Positions 1-4,716 of a stretch of DNA of 7,218 nt are shown here, piece by piece (position 1 is the stretch's first letter; each line of letters opens with the position of its first letter). Origin of the DNA: an uncultured Rikenellaceae bacterium (GTDB taxonomy: Bacteria > Bacteroidota > Bacteroidia > Bacteroidales > UBA932); contig CALCYB010000148.1 of assembly GCA_937906485.1 (NCBI GenBank), forward strand, positions 1 through 7,218, given 5' to 3'. The translations under genes and the position numbers were made by a program. The notes beneath the pieces were generated by a model. That model was not told the origin of the DNA. It was given only the letters and a program-made list of their open reading frames with translations, and ran no database searches.

Positions 1-1
1 T

Positions 2-445
2 ACATTGCTACAGGATCGGAAGCCTTTGATTAAGAAGCTGGAGGGGATGGATGTTGTGGAAGAGCCGCTGTCCACATGGTATCGGGTCCAGGAAAACGGC
101 TGGTCGGATTCGCTGTCCGGGGTGTGGGAATCAGTCCTGATCCGGGGCAAGGAAGATGGACAGATCCGCCTGGATTTCCGCTCATCGGCGCAATATGACT
201 ATTACACCTACCAGCAAGTTGAGGAAGGGATATCCGAGTGGGTGCTTGACGAGCAGAATGCCGGTAGCTGGTACAACCTCAACAATGAATTGATCTTGAA
301 TACGTTCAATAACGAAAAAATGGGAGAAGCCGGCCTGTCGTCCGTTCTTCGTGCTCAAATCCGGAAAGCCGAACCCAAGAACGGTGAGATGGAATGGGAG
401 ACCGGGGACGGGATCTGGCGTTTCAAGTACATTGCTAAACCCTGA
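2..445 (+). CDS. Hypothetical protein, lipocalin-like appearance, 5' end not resolved
   Basis: I do not recognise this protein with certainty. The frame is open to the left edge, so it may be the C-terminal part of a longer protein. It could also start inside the window, at ATG 47 or at GTG 56; the purine tract GGAGGGG at 40-46 is well spaced only for the GTG. The middle has a GVW motif followed by alternating polar and aromatic stretches (VLIRGKED, RLDFRS, YDYYTYQQ, WYNLNNELIL). This resembles the GxW strand and successive beta-strands of small lipocalin-like proteins of Bacteroidetes, but that is inference from pattern only. No signal peptide or membrane segment is visible. Its TGA stop (443-445) shares one base with the rnpA start, which argues for co-transcription and translational coupling with rnpA. 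In many Bacteroides the gene before rnpA is hemD, as far as I recall; this sequence is not hemD-like. Confidence 0.6.
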   Translation, partial: TLLQDRKPLIKKLEGMDVVEEPLSTWYRVQENGWSDSLSGVWESVLIRGKEDGQIRLDFRSSAQYDYYTYQQVEEGISEWVLDEQNAGSWYNLNNELILNTFNNEKMGEAGLSSVLRAQIRKAEPKNGEMEWETGDGIWRFKYIAKP

Positions 446-801
446 TGATGAACGATTGCTCTTTTCCGAAATCCATGCGGGTGTGCTCTCCTGTGGACAT
501 CGAGCAACTGCTGCGCAACGGGAAGTCCTACCGGTGCGGTTGCCTGAAAGTGATCTGCCTGGAGAAAGCCGGTCAGCTCCACGACCGGATTGTGGTTTCC
601 GTCCCCAAACGCTTGTTCAAGCGTGCGGTCAAGCGTAACTTGCTCAAGCGTCGCATCCGTGAGGCCTATCGGCAGACACGGAAACCGTTGCAGGAAGGGG
701 TTTCGGGAAGGGACATGATGTGGATCTATACCTCTAAAGAACCGGCAGATTATGAAACCATCCGACAATCAATGTGCTCGGCTATGGAGCACTTGTCGTA
801 A
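445..801 (+). CDS. rnpA: Ribonuclease P protein component RnpA
   Basis: Protein subunit of RNase P. It binds the catalytic RNA and the 5' leader of precursor tRNA to support removal of the leader in the cytoplasm. At 118 residues it has the usual family length. The N-terminus has the family pattern F7-P-K-x-x-R12, then IEQLLRNGKSY, leading into the first beta-strands. The diagnostic RNR box lies at residues 59-76 (KRAVKRN then LLKRRIREAYR), preceded by SVPKR at 52-56 in the position of the usual VSKK. The start is ATG 445, overlapping the upstream stop by one base (TGATG); a second ATG follows at once at 448, so either may be used. The 3' end may overlap yidD by 50 bases. An oddity is the number of cysteines (C5, C14, C31, C33, C38 and one near the C-terminus). 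Identification is secure from the RNR box and the yidD neighbour. Confidence 0.96.
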   Translation: MMNDCSFPKSMRVCSPVDIEQLLRNGKSYRCGCLKVICLEKAGQLHDRIVVSVPKRLFKRAVKRNLLKRRIREAYRQTRKPLQEGVSGRDMMWIYTSKEPADYETIRQSMCSAMEHLS

Positions 802-1027
802 AGGGATCCGCAAGGTGCTGATCTTCCCTTTCGAATTGTTGATCTATATTTACCGTTATTGCATATCCCCGTTTACGCCACCGTCCTGCCGTTTTCGGCC
901 GACCTGCTCGGTCTATGCGCTGCAGGCCTTGCGCAAACACGGTCTCTTCAAAGGGGGATACCTGGCCGTAAGGCGGATCCTGCGTTGTCATCCGTGGGGA
1001 GGCAGCGGTTATGACCCCGTCCCCTAG
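752..1027 (+). CDS. yidD: Membrane protein insertion efficiency factor YidD
   Basis: Small membrane-associated protein of the YidD (DUF37, formerly hemolysin-like) family. It assists YidC-dependent insertion of inner-membrane proteins at the cytoplasmic face. Family hallmarks are all present: a basic N-terminal stretch (RKGIRK), a hydrophobic amphipathic segment (VLIFPFELLIYIYRY), then CISPFTPPSCRFRPTCS, a YAL..LRKHG helix, a basic RRILRCHPW segment and the C-terminal GSGYDPVP. The conserved cysteines are those in SCRF, PTCS and LRCHP. The start is ambiguous. ATG 752 gives 91 residues and overlaps rnpA by 50 bases. GTG 815, 13 bases after the rnpA stop and preceded by AAGGGA at 801-806, gives 70 residues, nearer the usual length but without the basic RKGIRK lead-in. 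Adjacency to rnpA is conserved across many bacteria. It converges with the acyltransferase gene 18 bases downstream. Confidence 0.95.
   Translation: MKPSDNQCARLWSTCRKGIRKVLIFPFELLIYIYRYCISPFTPPSCRFRPTCSVYALQALRKHGLFKGGYLAVRRILRCHPWGGSGYDPVP
801..806 (+). promoter_or_regulatory. Possible ribosome binding site for an internal GTG start of yidD
   Basis: AAGGGA begins on the last base of the rnpA stop codon and sits 8 bases before GTG 815, in frame with yidD. It is purine-rich and well spaced, so it could make the 70-residue form of YidD the main product instead of the 91-residue form from ATG 752. Shine-Dalgarno sequences are often unimportant in Bacteroidetes, so this does not settle the start. 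Confidence 0.35.
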
Positions 1028-1045
1028 TGTGACCGAGCCGGGCGT

Positions 1046-2839
1046 TTATGCTTCAAACCCGAACCGTGCCAGAATCTGAGGCCGGTCCTCGCGGTCTTTT
1101 GCCAGGTTTTCGATTTCTTCCCTCGGGGTGTCTTTCAAGTCCATCAGAATCAGTCCGTCCAGGCAATAGTTGAAATTCTTGTCCACATTGAAGGCCAGAA
1201 AACGGCAATTGAGTTTGATGTATTTCTTGACCAGGGTGGGAAGCCGGTAGGTGTTGTTGCTCAAGCGCAGCATGAAGCGGTCAAATTTCTCGACCGTATC
1301 GGATTTTTTGCTCAGCAGGGCATCCAACTCGCAGCGGAAGGTGTTGGGGGTAAACGGTGTGGTGGCTTGTACCAGGTCTGCCAGTTCCGGAGCATTGTGG
1401 TGTTCCAGGGCGTAGTGGACCATCATGCTCTTGTAGAAATCGGGGTACCAGTTGCTGATGCTTACCGGACCGACCAAATAGCGGCAGTTGGGATATTTCA
1501 CTACGCTGAACATCAATCCTTTGATCAGGAGCATCAGCGGCAGCGCCTCGCGTTGATAGTCGTTGGCGACGAACGATCGACCCAATTCGATGGCATGGGG
1601 CAACACTGACCCGGCTTTGTTCTTGTTATAGCGGAACAAGGTGTTGGCATAAAAACCGTCCACTCCGTGTTTGGCGTAAATCTCTTCCCCAATTCCCAGG
1701 CGGTAGGCTCCGACCAGCTGCTGCTTGTCTTCGTCCCACAGCAGCAGGTGTTTGTAGGTGTTGTCGAATTCGTCCAGATCCAACGGTGTGTTGGTCCCTT
1801 CTCCGGCCCGGCGGAACGCTTCTTCTCGTTGGCGGCCCAATTCGTGCATCAGGTTGGGAATCTGTTGGGCATCGGCCAGGTAACAGCGGTAGTTGGCCGT
1901 ATTGAACAGGAAGTTTTCTTTTTCAAGCAGTTGAATCTCCTGCAGGAGCAGTTCCTGGGGTTTGGGAGAAGCTACGGGCGGGATGTTGTCCGGCAGCACT
2001 TCGTGTTTTTCTTTGGCCTTGCAGACCTGGGCTTCCATGGCGTAAACCCGGCTGCGCAGGTAGCGTTCCAGGCTACGGTTGTCCTCGTATTCGTTCAGTT
2101 CGTTGACCGGAATCGGTTTGCCGATGCGCATGGTGATGGTTTGGCCGGATTTGTTCAACAGTTCTTTGGGAAGACGGGCAGTCCGCAGCAGCGGATGGAT
2201 TTTTCCCAGGCGGTAGAATGTCTTGGAGTTGTAACCGTCAAAATACACCGGGATGACCGGCACCTGGCTGGTACGGATGAGCTTGATCATGGAGGAGGAC
2301 CATACCTTGTCTTCAATCATCGGCCGGTTGTAGTAGGTGGCCACCTCTCCGGCAGGGAACAGCCCCAGACCTCCGCCATTTTCCAGCAGTTCTTTGGCGG
2401 CACGGATACCGGGAAGACTTTTCTTCTTGCCTTTCAATTCGGAGAACGGATTGACCGGAAGGAAATGTTCCTTGAGGTTTTCAATATGGGAGAGGATGAA
2501 GTTGGTCAAGATCTTGAAATCAGGGCGGATGGCCGCAATCTTCCGGAACAGCAGGATGCCGTCAATGGCTCCGAACGGGTGGTTGCACACCAGAATGAAG
2601 GGACCCGTTTTAGGGATGTTCGCCAGGTCTTCTTCCAGCACATCGTGTTGGATGTCCATGACGTTCATCACCTGTTCACAGAACTCGCGTCCCTGGTATT
2701 GGTGGATTTGTGCGTAGTACCGATTGAGCCGTGAAAGACCAAGCATTTTCAGTGCAACGGAACCGATGGCGGCACCTACCGGGCCGTGCATGTGAATGGC
2801 TTGTTGAATGTCAGAGATATTGACTAACTTTGTTCTCAT
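1046..2839 (-). CDS. Bifunctional aminolipid acyltransferase (OlsF-like: O-acyltransferase plus N-acyltransferase)
   Basis: A 597-residue fusion. Residues about 70-250 are a lysophospholipid acyltransferase domain of the PlsC/OlsA type: catalytic motif N86-H87-P-F-G-A-I-D93, glycerolipid-binding motif F161-P-A-G-E165, and a third block V193-P-V-I-P-V-Y-F. Histidine and aspartate are separated by five residues, not the usual four. Residues about 310-597 resemble the OlsB / Acetyltransf_5 GNAT family: REEAFRRAGEG at 338-348, a core strand ending L375-V-G-A-Y-R380, ELGRSFV at 418-424 and a C-terminal FNVDKNFN segment. OlsF proteins with this domain order make ornithine lipid by N-acylating ornithine and then O-acylating the hydroxy-acyl chain; Bacteroidales use related enzymes for glycine and serine-glycine lipids. 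The amino acid substrate cannot be read from sequence. Expected site is the cytoplasmic face of the inner membrane. Gene callers may label it hemolysin or GNAT family. Start ATG 2839 has no Shine-Dalgarno; divergent from uvrC. Confidence 0.85.
   Translation of the reverse strand: MRTKLVNISDIQQAIHMHGPVGAAIGSVALKMLGLSRLNRYYAQIHQYQGREFCEQVMNVMDIQHDVLEEDLANIPKTGPFILVCNHPFGAIDGILLFRKIAAIRPDFKILTNFILSHIENLKEHFLPVNPFSELKGKKKSLPGIRAAKELLENGGGLGLFPAGEVATYYNRPMIEDKVWSSSMIKLIRTSQVPVIPVYFDGYNSKTFYRLGKIHPLLRTARLPKELLNKSGQTITMRIGKPIPVNELNEYEDNRSLERYLRSRVYAMEAQVCKAKEKHEVLPDNIPPVASPKPQELLLQEIQLLEKENFLFNTANYRCYLADAQQIPNLMHELGRQREEAFRRAGEGTNTPLDLDEFDNTYKHLLLWDEDKQQLVGAYRLGIGEEIYAKHGVDGFYANTLFRYNKNKAGSVLPHAIELGRSFVANDYQREALPLMLLIKGLMFSVVKYPNCRYLVGPVSISNWYPDFYKSMMVHYALEHHNAPELADLVQATTPFTPNTFRCELDALLSKKSDTVEKFDRFMLRLSNNTYRLPTLVKKYIKLNCRFLAFNVDKNFNYCLDGLILMDLKDTPREEIENLAKDREDRPQILARFGFEA
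2803..2832 (+). promoter_or_regulatory. Candidate Bacteroides-type promoter for uvrC
   Basis: TAACTTTG at 2825-2832 matches the Bacteroidetes -7 consensus TAnnTTTG exactly. GTTG at 2803-2806, 18 bases upstream, is one base from the -33 consensus TTTG; a second TTG lies at 2801. Transcription would start near 2839, leaving a leader of roughly 54 bases before uvrC. The element lies inside the 5' end of the divergent acyltransferase gene, so some of the match may be coincidence with its codons. Confidence 0.45.
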
Positions 2840-2884
2840 AGTTGTCGCGTGTTAGTATGGTTTAGGTACAAAGCGCGAAAATAA

Positions 2885-2916
2885 CAAAAATTATGAATTT
2901 TGACGAGAAAATCAAA
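2885..2916 (-). promoter_or_regulatory. Candidate Bacteroides-type promoter for the acyltransferase gene
   Basis: Read on the - strand, TTTG (2916-2913) is followed after 19 bases by TAATTTTTG (2893-2885). This fits the -33/-7 layout of Bacteroidetes promoters, except that the -7 box has three bases in place of two between TA and TTTG. Transcription would begin near 2878, giving a leader of about 40 bases. The element covers the uvrC start codon and its first codons. Confidence 0.35.
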
Positions 2917-4716
2917 CTGTTACCCGAAAGTCCCGGGGTATATCGCTTTCTGAATGAGGAAGGAACGGTGATTTATGTAGGCAAAGCGAAAAATTTGAAA
3001 CGCCGGGTATCCCAGTATTTTCAAGCGACGCGTCAGCAAAGCCGGAAGACGGCGGTGATGGTAGCCCACATTGCCCGGATCCAACATACCGTGGTCAACA
3101 ACGAGCAGGATGCACTCCTGTTGGAAAATAACCTGATCAAGCAGTTCCAGCCCAAATACAACATCCTGTTGAAGGACGGCAAGACCTATCCTTGGATCTG
3201 TGTCCGCCAGGAGTTGTTTCCCAGGGTGTTCATGACCCGTCGTTTTGTGCGGGACGGCTCCCTGTACTTCGGGCCCTATGGTTCTGTCCAACATGCGCGA
3301 CAACTGCTTGAGCTGATTGATTCCCTCTATCAGCTGAGGACCTGCAAGCATCGTTTTACGCAGGAGCGCATTGCTCAGGGACAGTTTCGTGTTTGTCTGA
3401 ATTACCACATCCACAAATGCAAGGGGCCCTGTATCGGAGAAATCACCGAGGCGGACTACCTGGAGCAGCTCGAGGGCGTCAAGGAGATTCTTCGGGGCAA
3501 TACCGGTCGTCTGATCCGTTTGCTGGACCGGAAGATGCGCAGTGCCGCTGCAGACTTGCGGTTTGAACAGGCCCAGCAGTTCAAGGAGAAGAAAGAGATG
3601 CTGGAGCAGCATTACAGCCGTTCGATAGTGGCCAATACCCAACGCATAGATGCGGACATCTTCTCGCTGGTGTTTGAAGGAAATGAGGCGTTCGGCAATT
3701 TTATGCGATTGAGGGATGGGGCCATTGTCCAATCCTTGAACATGGAATTGCGGTTGCGGATAGAGGAGGAACAGGAACGCGTATTGGGAACACTGATACA
3801 GGCTATCTATGATCAGCTCTCGTGTACGGAAGAGGGCCGCAGCGGCGCCCCAGAAGAGGTGATTGTGCCCTTCCTGCCGGATATCCACCTGGAGGGCCGC
3901 AAGTTTCACGTTCCTCTCCGCGGAGACAAGGTGGCCTTGTTGGAGTTGAGCCGCAAGAATGCCGCTGCCCTGCGCCATGAACGGCTCCGGAAAGAGGAAT
4001 TTGCCAATCCGCAACAACATACGGACCGTGTGTTGGAGCGTCTTCGTCAGGATCTGGACCTGCCCCTACGTCCGGAACACATTGAGTGTTTTGATAACTC
4101 CAACTTACAGGGGACCAATCCGGTGTCCGCTTGTGTGGTCTTTCGCAATGCTGCTGCCTGCCGGTCGGAATACCGTATTTTTCATGTCAAGACCGTGGTG
4201 GGAGCCAATGATTTCGCGACCATGAAAGAGGTGGTCAACCGCCGTTATACCCGTTTGCTGAAGGAGGGGAAATCCTTGCCGCAGCTGGTGGTGATTGATG
4301 GCGGAAAAGGACAGGTTGGGGCTGCCGTCGAAGCCTTGTTCGAGTTGGGGGTCTATCCTCAGATCAAGGTGGTGGGACTGGCCGAGCGCCTGGAGGAGAT
4401 TGTCATACCGGGACAATCGGAGACCCTGTTGCTGGATAAGAATTCCACTTCGTTGCGGTTGTTGATGCAGTTGCGTGACGAGGCACACCGTTTCGGCATT
4501 ACCCATCACCGCAACCGGCGCAGCGTGGCCCAGTTGCACTCGGAACTGGAGGATATTCCGGGAATCGGACCCAGGCGGATGGACCTGCTGATGAAACATT
4601 TCAAAACAGTCCCCCGGATCCGGGAAGCTTCTTTTGAGCAGTGGGAAAAGGTCATCGGCAAAGCCGGAGCACAGGCATTGCAGGCCTATTACAACGACAA
4701 ATTGAACAAGAGCTGA
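2893..4716 (+). CDS. uvrC: UvrABC system protein C, excinuclease subunit
   Basis: Dual nuclease of nucleotide excision repair. Recruited to the UvrB-DNA complex, it cuts 3' and then 5' of the lesion. At 607 residues it is full length. The N-terminal GIY-YIG domain shows G15-V-Y17, Y28-V-G30, K31, R38 and the metal-binding glutamate E78. Cysteines 151, 168, 176 and 180 occupy the positions reported to hold an Fe-S cluster in E. coli UvrC. The UVR motif that contacts UvrB lies at about 205-240 (DLRFEQAQQFKEKKEML). The RNase H-like 5'-incision domain keeps D401 (CFDNSN), D440 (ANDFA), D469 (VIDGGKG) and H532 (DEAHRF), aligning with D399, D438, D466 and H538 of E. coli. A helix-hairpin-helix region follows (IPGIGPRRMDLLMKHF, from 555). 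Start ATG 2893 fits the family N-terminus; no Shine-Dalgarno precedes it. The 3' end overlaps the convergent envelope gene by 28 bases. Confidence 0.98.
   Translation: MNFDEKIKLLPESPGVYRFLNEEGTVIYVGKAKNLKRRVSQYFQATRQQSRKTAVMVAHIARIQHTVVNNEQDALLLENNLIKQFQPKYNILLKDGKTYPWICVRQELFPRVFMTRRFVRDGSLYFGPYGSVQHARQLLELIDSLYQLRTCKHRFTQERIAQGQFRVCLNYHIHKCKGPCIGEITEADYLEQLEGVKEILRGNTGRLIRLLDRKMRSAAADLRFEQAQQFKEKKEMLEQHYSRSIVANTQRIDADIFSLVFEGNEAFGNFMRLRDGAIVQSLNMELRLRIEEEQERVLGTLIQAIYDQLSCTEEGRSGAPEEVIVPFLPDIHLEGRKFHVPLRGDKVALLELSRKNAAALRHERLRKEEFANPQQHTDRVLERLRQDLDLPLRPEHIECFDNSNLQGTNPVSACVVFRNAAACRSEYRIFHVKTVVGANDFATMKEVVNRRYTRLLKEGKSLPQLVVIDGGKGQVGAAVEALFELGVYPQIKVVGLAERLEEIVIPGQSETLLLDKNSTSLRLLMQLRDEAHRFGITHHRNRRSVAQLHSELEDIPGIGPRRMDLLMKHFKTVPRIREASFEQWEKVIGKAGAQALQAYYNDKLNKS
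4689..4716. other. Tail-to-tail overlap of uvrC and the envelope protein gene
   Basis: The uvrC TGA is at 4714-4716 and the opposing gene's TAA is at 4691-4689, so the last 28 bases of both reading frames are shared. The shared bases encode the UvrC C-terminal tail on one strand and the final barrel strand (FNLSL) on the other. There is no room for a separate intergenic terminator, and no hairpin with a T run is evident here. Confidence 0.9.

Noticed and set aside
355..768. Open frame on the - strand opposite rnpA
   Set aside because: It lies wholly across the secure rnpA gene and the end of the preceding gene, and has no family motif.
1028..1065. Possible terminator hairpin between yidD and the acyltransferase gene (CGGG..TTT loop AAACCCG)
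   Set aside because: About seven pairs with a two-base bulge, no T run on either side, and half of it is coding sequence; too weak to call.
1667..2734. Long open frame (355 codons) on the + strand opposite the acyltransferase gene
   Set aside because: It is in codon register with the - strand gene. Its stops would correspond to sense codons TTA, CTA and TCA, which this genome uses rarely, so long antisense frames arise for free. The protein shows no domain and the - strand gene is clearly real.
2845..2878. Inverted repeat TCGCG / CGCGA in the uvrC leader, as an operator or RNA hairpin
   Set aside because: Only five base pairs around a 24-base spacer; easily chance, with no second copy to support an operator.
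2920..4020. Long open frame (366 codons) on the - strand opposite uvrC
   Set aside because: Same codon-register effect within a certain uvrC gene; the translation has no recognisable motif.
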